64,000 nucleotides of DNA from the NCBI GenBank assembly GCA_029718625.1, contig CM056385.1, positions 23,397,282 to 23,461,281 on the forward strand, in the 5' to 3' direction. The notes under the pieces are model-generated. The model worked only from the letters and a program-made list of their open reading frames with translations, did no database searches and was not told where the DNA came from. Below, piece by piece: positions 8,511 through 20,943 of the stretch. Both the position numbers and the translations under genes were made by a program. The DNA is from Synaphobranchus kaupii. Its lineage: Eukaryota; Chordata; Actinopteri; Anguilliformes; Synaphobranchidae. Position 1 is the first letter of the stretch, and the number at the start of each line of letters is the position of its first letter.

Positions 8511-11500
8511 GTACAGTGCGGTGTCCTCTCCTGACTTTGTCATTAAAAACTTAAACGTGGCCCACACCTGACGTCCTTCTCTAGTCTGGTCATCATTTTA
8601 ATGGATCTGTTCAAATGATAATTGCATCTATAACACTTCAAAATGTAATTATATTGCCTTGTGTACTGCAAGGAGCGATGCTGAAGAAGCCCTATATGAG
8701 GTCAAGAGAAGCAAAGTTAGTAGCTGCGAGACTTGGTTTAATATAGCCAAAGAATTTAATTTTTTTATTTTTTGAGGGAGAGAGAGAGAGGGTACCTAGA
8801 AGTTTATTTTTTTAAATGTTTGGTATTCTGTAACTACACTATGCTTATTTGAATTTTACAAGCTGAAACAGATTATTAAATGTTCTGCTTAAAGGTTAAA
8901 TGTAAAGCAACTGATACACAGTTTTTGGATTCCCAAAGTGGGTTATTTGTGCCTCTAGCAGTAATCAATAATCATTGAGCTGGTATTTCATAGAGCTACT
9001 CTGGATTCTTTCATTGTTTAATCATTTATTCAGATTACACTGGTCAGAACAGGTAGTCATATTTTTTACGCGAGTAGCATAAAGTAATAGCAAATTGTTA
9101 TTTAAGTAATTTAAAGTGGTTCATTGAGAGGGCCATCATTTACATTCCTCACATTTAGTAGTCACATGGTGCTGCTTGACATTCTTCAGCAAATTTGTTC
9201 AGATACATGGCCAGATTTTGTCCATAATAATCATACAAAGAGCATTTTTAGACTTGAAGAGGGGTGAACAGAAGTGTGTGAACTTCTAGTCTAGGTTGAA
9301 TATACGAATATAATGAACTCAGTTATTCTGTTGCCCAGTGTAACAGTGTAACAGACCTAACTGTGATATTCAATAACAGTAACAGGAGTAAAATAGTGTC
9401 AAAGCAGGAATGTTTCTATGAGGCACAGAAATAACTGCACATGGGTGCAGCACACTTGTGACCCACATAATGGGGGTCTCCCCTCTGCCTTCCCAAGGGA
9501 TATAACAAGACGTTATTAGGCAAAGCAGAATAAGATTCTTTGCTATTATCATGTGATGCAAACAGTCACAATGCTTTTCATAGAAGCACAATAAGATCAC
9601 AGAAGGCGGGGGGAAATAAGTATTGAAAGGAGAGAGGGGGTACTTCTGACTTGCAAATAAATTTGTAACTGCTTTAGCAGAAGCTAAAAATAGTAACAAT
9701 TACAGAACACTGTGGCTCAGTGTGTACCCGCACCTACACATTCCTCAGCCATCTTATTGCATTAACCCAAACAAAGGCATAATGCCGTAACATATTGACG
9801 CTAACGCATGACATGTGGTTTGCTGTAACAGCAGTCTTGCCTGTGATGGAATACATTTTTTGGTGAATATGGTCAGGTCTACCTCTGGGCTGTTTCTGTT
9901 ACATCACAAATTATCATTGTGAACATACTTCGGAGGATTACGGTTGTAGTTGCCTGTTGCCTCCATCTGAGTTGGACAGATAGCAGAGCATGTTTTACTA
10001 TGTACCGTTGCCATCAAAAATGTATCATGTTATTTGTTTAGCAAACTAACAGGTAAATTAACTGATGGGGATGACTCCCGGGGATGCTGTATCCGCAGGT
10101 GATGGACAACACTGAGATCCATGCCGTGCCCAACACACTGATGATGGTGGGCCTGGCCTGCATGGGGATCAACTTCTTCACTGGGCGGATCTGCCTGGAC
10201 GCCCTGGAGCCCAGCCGCTTCCCGCGCTGGAAGACCTTCCTGACGCCCTTCTTTGGCTTCTCCATCTTCGTCACCGCCCTCATGCTGGCGTCCGTCATCA
10301 TGAGCTATGCCATGAAGGGCAACCTGGAGCACTCGCTGAAGATCGGGCTGAAGAACGGCATCCGCTTCTACAAAGACCGTTGCTTCCAGAAGCGGACCAT
10401 CGACAGGCTGCAGATGGAATTCCGCTGCTGCGGTAACACCGACTTCAAGGACTGGTTTGAGGTGCAGTGGATCAGCAACCGCTACCTGGACTTCGGCTCA
10501 AAGGAGGTCAAGGAGTGAGTGGTGGCCCGGGCTGAGGGGTGGAGGGAACAAGAGGAGAAATCACAGGCCTGTCCCTCAGGGCTAGTGAGAATCCTGCTGT
10601 AAACAGACTTAATCCTCCAATAAATTGGTTTTATTTGTATTGTAATTTGGCCCGTTCCAAATATAATTAAGAAGCCGACCTAATCCTGTAGTAAATGAGA
10701 CTGATGCCATGCCTCAGCTATCCTCATCCAACTTTAGACCGGCTCAATAACATCAGGAATCCCATCACATTCAGCGGCTGATTAGCACCCATAGTAATAG
10801 GTGCTTTAAAATCCTATCCAAGCACAGACTTTAGTAAGAAGGGTAGTTTAACTCTGAAGTGTCCCACAACCCCCTGCTGCTTCAAGTCTTTGCAGGTGTG
10901 TGCACAGATTAGATGGCAACTCCTTGTAGCCTATACTTAGTTTTTGTGAGAAAACTAAAATCCTATATGAATTTCATCCGAGGATATACTCCTGAAGTTT
11001 GTTTCTCAGAGCTCTTGTTCTTATCACACCTGCCACATCTAAAGGCAGTTCATTGCTGCACACTAAATAACAGACAAGGCTGTTTTGAGCGGTCTTGGGA
11101 AGGACAAATGACTCAGGAGTCAAAGTAAGTGAAGGATGAGAAGTGGGGGGTTATGAATGGACACAATTGAGCCGGGGGATTTTGAGGATACTGGTGCACA
11201 CATCCTGTGAGGGCAAAGTGGGTTGAGAGAAGCTTAGCAGCCCTCCCCATCTCCCTTTCTTTTTTCTCCAGCCGGATCAAAAACAATGTGGACGGGCGCT
11301 ACATAGTGGACGGGGTGCCCTTCAGCTGCTGCAACCCCAACTCCCCCCGGCCTTGCATCCAGTTCCGCCTCACCAACAACTCTGCGCATTACAACTACGA
11401 TTACCAGACCGAGGAGCTCAACGTCCACATCCGCGGCTGTCGGGAGGCTCTGGTGAACTACTACATGGGGCTGATGAACAGCATCGGGGCAGCAGTGCTG

Positions 11501-12969
11501 TTCATCTTTCTGGTCCAGGTACAGTCAGCTGTCAGGATCAAAGAGTGGCTCTATCAGCACGATTTACATCTGGCTTTAGGCAATTTGCAGGTTTAATTGG
11601 CTAGGTTAGAGTGTCCTCACTTAGTACAGTAATGTTGTAGGATTAATCCTTCGCTGGCCTCCATTGCCCACTGCACAGATTCTCAACATTAAAAGAAATG
11701 GTCTGTGATAATGGCAGCGCAATAAAACCAGACACTTTCCATAGGGCTCACTTGAGTGTCAAGACACTTCACATCACCCAAAATGTTCCCAGACATGGCA
11801 GCAATTTTATTTGGAACTATTTTCTTATTGCAGTTCAGGGGCTCGTTTCACGAATGCGATTTGCTTGGATTTTTGACTCGCATCTTGTCAAAACGCATTC
11901 CACAAAAATGCGTCGCTTGCAAATTGCAAGTAAAGGTGTGACGACTACACAGTTACAAACTGTATCGCACATCCAATTATTTCCTCGCAAGTATGCCATT
12001 TCCTTTGATTGTGCGAAAACGGAGGCACACATATCACCACCCTTTACATGACTATGGAGATAATGAGTTTCGCAAAAGGTATAGATTGCCACAGCATCAA
12101 ATATTAAGTTAAAACAACCTTCTTGACAGAGATTTTAGGTCAAACACTACCCTAACAGTCTCGCTTCAAGTGTTTGCTTACAAAAAAGTAGTACATAAAA
12201 GTTTCTTTTTAAAAAGTAGCCTATACTTAAGTACATCAAGTTTATTTTTTAAGTTTACTTTAAAGTAAATAAAACTAAATTGGCCCATAATTTGAATATT
12301 ATTAATAGCAAAACACGTAATATTACTATAAAGTGTGGGCTAGACCCACTGGAGAAACCTAATATAAAAAAAATAAAAAAAAATAGCTCAGATGACATTT
12401 ATATTACAATGTCTAATTACAATTGAATCTGGACCGCATGCCAAATTTTTCCACCCCCCCGGATACCCCTCCTGATACCCGCGGCCAGCCAACCGAGACC
12501 AGAAGAGTGATACAATGTTGCGCACAAGCAAAAGTTCGATACAAAACCAAAATGAGGCAGGGGATGAGAACGATTGCCGATTTACTGATTGCCTACATGA
12601 ACGTGCGTTGCCACATGCGTTCCTTGCTTGCTATTGCGATTTCTAAGTGAAACACTCCCAAACGAGCAGGAGAAATCTGTCACGTCTCGAATATCTCAGC
12701 TTGCATGTCGCAACTTTTGTCTAAAACGTGACCCTGGTTCACCCCCCCCCCCCCCCCCCCCCAATCTGTAACCCATCATTTGAATTGGACGACCTGTTTC
12801 GCTTCATTTATATTCAGATATTACTTAATTTTTAAGAATTATTTTGAGGTATTTTGAGGAATAATTGTCACTGATTAATGATCTTTCTGCCTCTGCTTTG
12901 CTGGTTTAAAATCTCCTCTTTCCTCTTTCCTCTTTCTGTCACTGCGATTCTTCTCATCATCAACCCCCC

Positions 12970-13020
<51 letters not shown>

Positions 13021-13289
13021 ACAACCACACAACCACACACCCACCCCATTGCTCGCAGATGACGGTGCTACTGAGCCTGCGGTATCTGCAGACATCCATG
13101 GATGCTGTCGCCGGGCAGGAGAATCACGAAATCGAGACTGAGGGGTACATACTGGAGAAAGGGGTGAAAGAGACCATAAAGGAGGTCATGGACCCGGTGC
13201 TCAAGGTGCTCCTGATCAACCAGGTGGATGCAGCAGCGGGGCAGAAAAAGGCAGAGGAGGGAGAGAAGCCCGGCGCGTCAGCAACTTAA
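8376..13289 (+). CDS. rom1/prph2: Photoreceptor outer-segment tetraspanin, peripherin-2/ROM1 family, complete
   Basis: The exons 8376-8510, 10099-10514, 11272-11518 and 13059-13289 join to 342 codons plus TAA (human PRPH2 has 346 residues). The protein is a rod/cone disc-rim tetraspanin that oligomerises to hold the curvature of outer-segment discs. Visible features, in order: TM1 ([19 protein letters not shown]), TM2 ([16 protein letters not shown]), TM3 ([18 protein letters not shown]), the large loop with all seven family cysteines (DRCFQ, FRCCG, FSCCN, RPC, RGC), the N-glycosylation site NNS, and TM4 followed by [13 protein letters not shown]. The tail [14 protein letters not shown] is also family-typical. 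Oddities: the ancestral start reads ATC, TDTPG is missing before the first loop cysteine, and there is an intron inside the first mammalian exon. The tail and the MSK relic nearby lean towards rom1, but prph2 is not excluded. Confidence 0.93.
8511..10098 (+). other. Tetraspanin intron 1; nothing further recognised
   Basis: The intron runs from GTACAG to ATCCGCAG, phase 0, and splits SE|VMDN. The human PRPH2 coding sequence is continuous here. The interior is AT-rich with a short GA tract near 8776-8790; no transposon ends or exons were seen. Confidence 0.7.
10099..10514 (+). CDS. rom1/prph2: Tetraspanin exon 2 (TM2, TM3, first half of large loop)
   Basis: It runs from [14 protein letters not shown] through TM2 and TM3 to [20 protein letters not shown] and KEVK, ending in a split Asp codon (GA|GTGAGT, phase 2). 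The GC content is much higher than in the flanking DNA, as expected for a conserved coding exon. The segment YKD|RCFQ lacks the five residues TDTPG present in human PRPH2. Confidence 0.95.
11272..11518 (+). CDS. rom1/prph2: Tetraspanin exon 3 (second half of large loop, start of TM4)
   Basis: The acceptor TTTTCTCCAG is followed by CCGGATC, which completes Asp and gives [20 protein letters not shown]. The exon contains [24 protein letters not shown] and [11 protein letters not shown], and ends FIFLVQ before the donor GTACAG. The exon borders match those of the second mammalian PRPH2 coding exon. Confidence 0.95.
11519..13058 (+). other. Tetraspanin intron 3 with possible repeat insertion and C-tracts
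   Basis: The middle part, about 11830-12740, contains TTTCACGAATGCG, AAAACGCATTCC and GTGCGTTGCC motifs reminiscent of a degraded fish repeat, but I could not define its ends. There is a C21 run at 12742-12762. The 3' end is a C23 run followed by (AC)n, then the acceptor GCTCGCAG. Confidence 0.5.
12964..13018. repeat. C23 run plus (AC)n directly upstream of the exon 4 acceptor
   Basis: Poly-C at 12964-12986 is followed by (AC)n at 12987-13018. The tract ends about 40 bases before the acceptor at 13057-13058, so it forms part of the C-rich/A-rich region where a polypyrimidine tract and branch point would lie. Confidence 0.95.
13059..13289 (+). CDS. rom1/prph2: Tetraspanin exon 4 (end of TM4 and cytoplasmic tail)
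   Basis: The acceptor is GCTCGCAG, phase 0. The exon encodes [20 protein letters not shown], then [32 protein letters not shown] and a short Lys/Glu/Ala-rich end, with stop TAA at 13287-13289. It aligns with the last exon of human PRPH2 (GLRYLQTSLDG, GWLLEKSVPET, NQVEAEGA). Confidence 0.93.
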   Translation: MTVLLSLRYLQTSMDAVAGQENHEIETEGYILEKGVKETIKEVMDPVLKVLLINQVDAAAGQKKAEEGEKPGASAT

Positions 13290-14504
13290 AAAGCAGAAAT
13301 AAATGGTGTAAAGGTGAACCGGGTGGAATGCAAGCACAGCCTGTTAAATACACCCTGGCCATTCCCACTCTGGCACTGCGCTAGATTTATGTCACATCAC
13401 GCTAACCACACATCTGTTGTGCTCACATACTGAAATGCTCACGGTCACCTTGACCTCACATCCCCACAAATGACCATGAACTGAAAAAGTGAAGAAAATA
13501 TGTCCTCGTTTGGCCTGAACTATTTTTCCTCTACCCGCCCCCCGCAAGCCTTCTGGAAACTCAGAGTCCAAATTCGGAATCCTTGCTATTGCAGTATAGT
13601 CAGCGCATTATGTATTAGTGATCTGTTTTTCATTGTGTTGGCATTATCTCTGTTTATTCTGCGGGGCTGCAATGCAGCATGCTTCCCAGCAGTGTTGATT
13701 GAAGATATCTCATAGTCCGGATCATTTTCATAGCCAGTGGGAAGCTAGAGGCAATCCGTAATATGTGCAGGGTTGCAGCTCCAGAAGTCTGAGAACTTCT
13801 GAACCTTTGAACAAGATGGACAGGAGCCCAGGGGTGTGTTCACCAGCCTACCCTCTATAGGAAGCATGTGGGATTCTTATGCAGCACAAAGATCTTAACA
13901 CATCTTAAAGTTTCCATTTCAAAGATGGTTTACCTTGATGCAAGAATGTGTAAGATTATATTTCTAAAAGTGTTTTCCCCCTCATAATAAAACTCAATAG
14001 ACCTCCCTTGGTTCCTCTAATCTGTGATTTTCCTTTTCCTTTAGATGATATAGTTTCAGTTTTTACAGTTTATCTGACAAAATGATATGCACTTATTATT
14101 ATCGAATGGGAGAATAAGATTATACTATAATATTGGATATTTATTCAGTCTTTAAAAATCTTAGCAAGGTAAATGTGCTGTGTTCATTCTGCTCAGAGCT
14201 CTGCTGTGTAACCCCATGCAAAATGAACAAAACAGAAATAAAATCATCCACCACAGAGTAACCTTTTGTAACTGCTTTGTAGAGACTTGTCAGTTTGTTT
14301 GAACTGGGATTTATTTCCCCCTTTTTGCATTGATTTTCTCTTTAATGGATATTGCATATAAAAAATTTGATGAGGTGAGTGCTTTTGTGTTGACATTTTG
14401 CTCATATTGTAAATCCCTCTTTGTTATAATATTAGTCTTTTGTTTGCTCATCTCCCTCCACACACCCACCCACGCACCCACCCACACACGCGCTTATACA
14501 ACGT

Positions 14505-14540
<36 letters not shown>

Positions 14541-15983
14541 TTTCAAAATGTACACACACCAACACACACACACACACTTTCACAATGTATCCTGCGTTTT
14601 TTTCCTCATTCAAACTCCATGTATTGCTTAACCTCTCCTTTGCCCTCTGCTTTTTCCCCTTTCTACTCCACATTTCATTTTACCCTCCAATCTTTTGTCT
14701 GCTTTCCTCACTTTCTTCAACAGTCCGTATACATGCATCTGTTGGTACCTCCGGCTCTCCCTTTCTTCCCTCCAATGCCTCTTATTCCTGCCCATTGCAA
14801 AATATTTCATTCTTTTATCTTTCTTTCCCCTTCACCATGTTTTTCTCCTATCTCTTGTACAGTCTCACTCCATCACTGTCTTCCTCTTTTCAATGTCAGT
14901 GAGAGGAATAGGATTACGAGGATTGATGATTGATGTCAGTAATGCGGCGAAAGCCCTGAGTCTGTGTCCTCTGTCCTGACACCTTTCAGAACTCCTAATC
15001 CTGACAGCTAATACCTCCAGCGCTGCCCCAGTGTGCTCATGTTCACCCATCAATGGGGTCTGGCTGGGGGGTCCTGCTTCCATATTTCCTCATTTATTCA
15101 TTATTGTGTTTGTATTTGCAAACTATAACAGAACTGTAACAAAATAAAGAGGGGCCCACGCAGCATAGAAATAAATTCATTAAACAGGTGAAACACAAAG
15201 ACATGCCAGTACATGCCTGGAGGAAGAAAAGACATTAGGTTTAGTTACATGAGAGAATATGTTTTATTTATACTGTGTTTCAATTAAACACATAGGCCTA
15301 CTCCTGTGTGTGTGTGTGTGTGTGTGTGTGCGTGAGAGAGAGAGAGAGAGAGAGAGATGCTACAGAGAATTTAGTCATATAGCGAATCTACAAAGCTGCA
15401 TCATTCTGACTGTGTCTTTGATTTAATTTATTTTATTTGAATTGAACTTATTTTATCTATATATTTCTAGAAAGTATTATGTATTCACATGTCACACATC
15501 AATTTATTTATTACAATCCCATCTCCTCAGTAGTTCAAAAGCATACCTAAGGGTTCAAGGGCACCTTTCGAACCATGATTTGTTGTTGACAATCTCCAAA
15601 TGAATATTGTACAATACTTTGACAGGCTGTGCTCAACAACATGTCATCTTCACTTATCCTGTCAAGTTTGAGATCTTGTACAAGCTTTTCCAAACAATTG
15701 CATACATAACTGTGCACCATTGCCTCTTGTCCCCTCATTCTGTATTTAGTGGCATGGTTGTTTTCTGACTGTTTTCCTGGTTTGGAAAGTGGAAACACAT
15801 ATTTATTTAAATTTTACGTGCACAATCTGAGTTCCTATCACCTCTTTCCAGAGCTGACAAGTTGTTTGCACAACATACATCTTCACCAGCTTACTTCTGA
15901 TGACTGTCATAGTGATCATTCCTAAACCAAAAATGAAAACATGTCATAATATTCAGTTTGTGTGCGTGTGTCTCTCTCTTTTA
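13290..15983. other. 3' flank of the tetraspanin gene; microsatellites, otherwise unrecognised
   Basis: This probably contains the 3' UTR; an AATAAA at 13298 is too close to the stop to be the likely signal. (CA)n-rich DNA lies at 14458-14580 and (TG)n(AG)n at 15307-15357. On the minus strand, 15547-15798 is open for 83 codons with a fairly complex composition (YRMRGQEAMVHSYVCNCLEK). I do not recognise it; it may be a transposon fragment. Confidence 0.45.
15307..15357. repeat. (TG)n(AG)n compound microsatellite
   Basis: About 13 TG units followed by about 12 GA units. Confidence 0.95.
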
Positions 15984-15987
15984 TTAA

Positions 15988-16893
15988 AGGTGCACTAGTC
16001 AGGATTTGTAGCCTCCTGTGTTTACAATCAAAGAAGGCCCCTCCTCCATCCTAAACCGCGCCCACTCACCTTCGCTGAGGGCAAGAAGCACGCAAGGAAA
16101 ATGTCAAGCAAAGAGGTGAGGTGAGGTGAGGTGATCAGAGATATATTGAAAATAACATTTTTAGCAACGTGCATTGTTAGAAATGGATGGTAACAGTAAT
16201 TAGGCAGTGTTATAACGGTCTTTACACTATAAGTGCACCTCATAGGAATATTGTTACATAGCTACTCCCTAGTGCATTTTCAGTTATCTTGTTCTGTTTT
16301 TCATTGCTCAATATTTAGCTATTCTGAACGTTAATTTATAATTGGGATGTAAAGACGGAATCATGTGTGGAATAAGTAACATTAGCAAGCCATATCTTGT
16401 TGATCATAGCTAATACATTTTTCATAAAGATATTTGTATACTTACTATTTCTTTTCTCAAATACAACATAATATTGCATCATTATATTAATTTGAGTCAA
16501 AAGGTACCCGAATTTGGCCAATTAGCTACGTAACGTAGCTAGCTGAATAGCTAGAGGTAACGTTACTTACAGGTCCAAAAGAAAACACGCAAACTCCGTG
16601 TCGCTTTTCATCTCCTTGCTAAACTTCAGCTGTCGCCATGGAGGAAAAGAATATCCTAGGTTGACTCTGCTTTTTTAAACACGCCCTGTCGGCTTGTTGT
16701 TTGGTTTCACTGTACCTCTGCTTCATCACCTCCGCCATTGCAGTAGCTAGCTGGCAACAAATGGTCCGCTGAAAGTAACCTGATCCCACCCCACAGGCTC
16801 TGTAGCCACACCCACCCCTCCCCACACAGACAAGAGTGCCACACCCAGAAACATCGAGGAATTTTCATGGTAAAAATCCTCCAGAGTGCACCT
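15988..16893. mobile_element. piggyBac-like non-autonomous element with TTAA target duplication
   Basis: TTAA (15984-15987) precedes AGGTGCACTAGTCAGGATTT, and AAATCCTCCAGAGTGCACCT precedes TTAA (16894-16897). The termini are inverted copies and the target is TTAA on both sides, the piggyBac signature. The 906-bp interior has no long frame. It contains a short GAGGT tandem near 16114 and several CG-rich palindromic bits (GTAGCTAGC, AACGTTAC). Confidence 0.75.
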
Positions 16894-16897
16894 TTAA

Positions 16898-19800
16898 ATT
16901 AATCTGATATGGTTAAACATTCCTTTAAAACATCCTAAAAGACAAATAAAAGGTACAAGATAATACCTACAGACATTCTTACTTATTCTTGGCTTGTTTT
17001 CTCATTATGTTTTACAATGATTTCTGCTGCAACTCTCATCATTGTTAATATAATTGAGAATAGTGGCAGATGCAGCATTTGATTATTATGAGCCTGTAAG
17101 TATAGGGGTCTAATGGTGCAGAGTTATAGACTGCATGCCATTTCAGCTAATGATGATCTCACATGAAACTCCCTCTCTAGTATCACCTTCACGGATGCCT
17201 GGATTGATACACACAGTCATTAATTGATCATCTGCGTCGTGTTTAGCATCACATTTCTGCTGTAGACTCAAGGGGAAACCTCCGTGTTTATATTGGTTCC
17301 CGATTGTTGTTGCTTTGTTTTCTAGCTTTCTAGGTAAGACACTTGGCTCACGTTCAATTTAATGTAATATAATGTATATTTACTAGATTCTCTATATTAC
17401 ACGTCATTATTAAAGCAGTTATACAGTTCCAATTAGAGTTGTTTCATTTATTCTAGAGATAAGCTTATTATTATGTTTCATTTTCGGAATGAATAAGTTG
17501 AGTTAAGTTGCTGAACTTAACAAAGATGTTTTGGATTATTGAAAATTTTAGGAATTTTGTAAAGTGAGTAGCAACCGTCAATAGATGCAAAAAAAAAAGT
17601 AAGAATTGAAATTGATTTGTGAAAAAAGTTCACAATAGAGATAGATTGAATTTGGGGCGATTGGACAAAAGGTGTCTCACACACATGCACACACACATAC
17701 CGTATTTAGACCATACAAAATTCCATATGGTTTCTGTAGAATCATTCTGTAAAAAAATAGACTCATGAAATGACAGTGATAATAACGATCAATATTGTAA
17801 GTATGTGGTGTAGAAGGCTGCTGTGATACAAAAGGTGAAGCAAGCATTTGTGTGACCACAGACAAGGCATACACTTTGAAGTCCTCTTTAATACAATACT
17901 CCAGATATGATCAAAGGGAAGTCTGTTAATGGCAAAGTTATTTTAAAGATAATCATAATGGAGGACAATTATAACTGTTATGTATGGGTTTCCATGACAA
18001 CAGTTATTTTGCCTGCGTCCCATAATGATGATGGGGAGCCATTACTGGACTTTGGTCTGTCTGGTCATACATTGTCCACTGTGCCCAACAAGCACAACAG
18101 ACTTGCTTAAAACAAAATATGATTTTTGGGGTAATGGGGAATCTATTGGAGCAAATAATGAAAGTGGTAGGGCAGATTATATCCTGAGGTATTAAAATCG
18201 CTGGTATAATAGGCAGTCCAAGCAAAGACATGTATATTAATATGCCGTTCAGGAGATCAAGACGATGCATCTAGGCCTCCAGACTGTGACATAGGGTGGA
18301 TTCCAATTGCTTATTTTATCCGCCCTCTTCTCCTCGGTCGTTGCCTGACTTGGAAATTGATCGAGGTTCTCCATCTTTAAGGACATTCCAAACCGCTAAA
18401 TGCTCCATGCTCCAGGGTCCTACGCTATGGAAGCATATCTAAAAGATTAGAAGACAGGGTGTGTACAGAACTGTGAGCGTGATCCTGGACTGGTGGCAGC
18501 CCAACACAGCATAGAACAGGAAACCAGAGCGTTTGCTTGCAGTGACAGGGTGACTATACCATCAGCGGAGCTCACCCTTCTGAAACCGCAGAAATGTGTA
18601 TTCCCTTCTTTATGATTATAACCCCACCATCAGCCCTAGTGCAGAGAGCAAGTTGATGGAATTTGGACATTAAATTGTTGCTTGGCATGGCAGGAATAAA
18701 AAACGTACAGATTGAAGTGTCCAGGTACATGAGATGGCATCATTATCTCCAATTTTGATCAGTTTCTTTCCCACTTAATCCCCCCCCCCCCCCAAAGTTA
18801 CCAGTAAACAACCCCTGCTTAGGGCCACTGAGTGCCAAGACCATCAAGGGACATGCCTATAAATACAGGTAAAGCTACAACTGAAGTTCCCTCACAGGAA
18901 AATAAAATTCTATTCTAAACACAGTGTTGCAGATTTTTTGCGAATGCCCAGACATGCATCAAATCATGAAATGTAAATGTCTGCTGTTGCTGCATATCCA
19001 TGTATCCCATAATACTTTGGGACCTGAACCAGTCAGACCAGGGAAGAAGAAGCTGGGAAGAAGGTAGCTGAAGGAACATGTCAACCTGAATGTCTTTATT
19101 GTTTTGCTACCTTGCAGGGGAGGATCCTAAGCTGTCTTACATCCCAGTCAGAATCCCATTGGGCACAGACCAGCTGTTACAGTTGTCATGTGTGCAATTG
19201 TGTATACTTGTACCTATTGCACGCCACAAAAATACATAATGTAAAAAGCCATTACCTCGCACAGAGACAGCTGGTTATCCAATTATCTACCAGTGTGACA
19301 CACTGAGCTTAAAAGACATAAAAGAAGACAGCTAAGTTGAAAAGTTAAAAAACAAAAATGTTCATTTTAAGTTTGGTACACATAATGGTTGTCTGTTGAG
19401 ACTGGATCTATTAATGTACTCTTTCTTTTCAATCTTAGTGCCACTCCTGACACTCTGAACAGCGCTATCTCACTAAGACATATGGGATTCACATGTTTTT
19501 TTTTTTTATAACAGTCATCTTCTGTTTAAGTCATATCTTTCAGGCAGACAGAATTGGCTCTTGAGGACTGCAGGTCTACCAATGCAGCCCCATCTGAGCA
19601 GTGTGCTCCACAGGGCTTTGCTCTTTGGTATCTTACCTGTAATGACTTGGACATCATTTACCTCACTTACTACCAAGCAGAGGTGGAAAGTCCAGGGGTC
19701 AGAAAGTAAAAGTCCTGCCGTGTGTTTCTTCCACACATGCCAACTCAGCCAGCTGATTTTACTCGTTAGTTATACGTACCTCCTGGCTGAAGAATTGTGC

Positions 19801-20912
19801 TAATGAGCAAATACGGGTGATTGGAACAAAATACTGAGGAGGGATTTCACTTTATGAACCTAGATTTTCCACCTCTGCAACCCAGATATCTATGCCCATA
19901 TTAATCCCATGTAAAAATATCACCACTGACCCACCTGACAGACACCAGCGGGCTCATACCTAAACCATGATAAAAATGACATAATAACATGATTTTACTC
20001 GGCTTCTCAAGGATACTTGACAAGGTCAGTGATTTATAACTTGTTTTTTTGAGGAAATTGAGGTCATACCCTCCGCAATAGCAGGCTACATGTGTACAAT
20101 GATAGACTCGACCATAATATATGATGCTTCTGTCAAAAATGTCATGAACATATTGTTTTTTAATCGGCTAGCCAAGGCTTTCTGTGCATCTGTATTTATT
20201 TATTTTTGCCGCAGAGAAGCCTGTTCATGCTCCTATTCCCTCCCACTGCGGACCCAGGACCACTGCGGTGTGCTCCTGACCAGAGCCTCAGTCAAAGAAA
20301 CAAGCCTCAACATGCGCAGGAGTCTGCACTATTGGGTTTAATATTTATGCAGATGCGTACCAGCAAGTGTACCAGTCCTCCAGAAATCACATTGGATATC
20401 AATCAAGGAATATTTCAACTTTTTTTTTTCTCATCATCCCACATTGTCCCGTATGGCACGCTGTGTGTATCTTTGAATTCCTCCATGCTTACGTCCCCTC
20501 ATGCTCGCTCAGATCTGCTGATGTTAGTTTGATTAGACCAACTGTAACTAAGCTCTACACATTTGCCGTTTGTGCTTCTCTGCTCTGCGCTTGTGATTGT
20601 AGAGCGCCCTGTTCCTTTCCCACGAAGTCACTTTGCTTTCGTTCGATGTGGCGCTCTTTGCAATCAAATTGTTATTTGCTGCTTTACAGTGACTACCGTT
20701 TGATGGAATCATAATCAAACAAATAAGCAATACAGAAAAAAGACAAAAATATAGGAAAGTGCACTGCATTCCCAGACTGTCTCTGACCCGAGACAAACTC
20801 CTGGAAATGCGATATATGGAAGAAAATGTATTGCTACACGTATAAGTAATTAGATGACATGTCTACCATAGAGTAATGAGAGAAGGTGTAAGATTTCTCT
20901 TTGTGTCCTCAG
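16898..20912. other. Unrecognised stretch, possibly with vestigial kinase exons
   Basis: Mostly AT-rich intergenic DNA with a C14 run at 18780-18793. Two short segments may be very old exon remains of the kinase relic to the right: around 18028-18062 (GEPLLDFGLS when translated) and around 20214-20330 (acceptor-like TTTTTGCCGCAG then GAGAAGCCTGTTC). Both are weak. Confidence 0.35.
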
Positions 20913-20943
20913 AGATCTGGAATGGATGAACTGTATCAGCGAC

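Noticed and set aside
15547..15798. Small minus-strand gene of 83 codons
   Set aside because: The composition is protein-like, but I recognise no family, no splice context and no promoter; kept only as a note.
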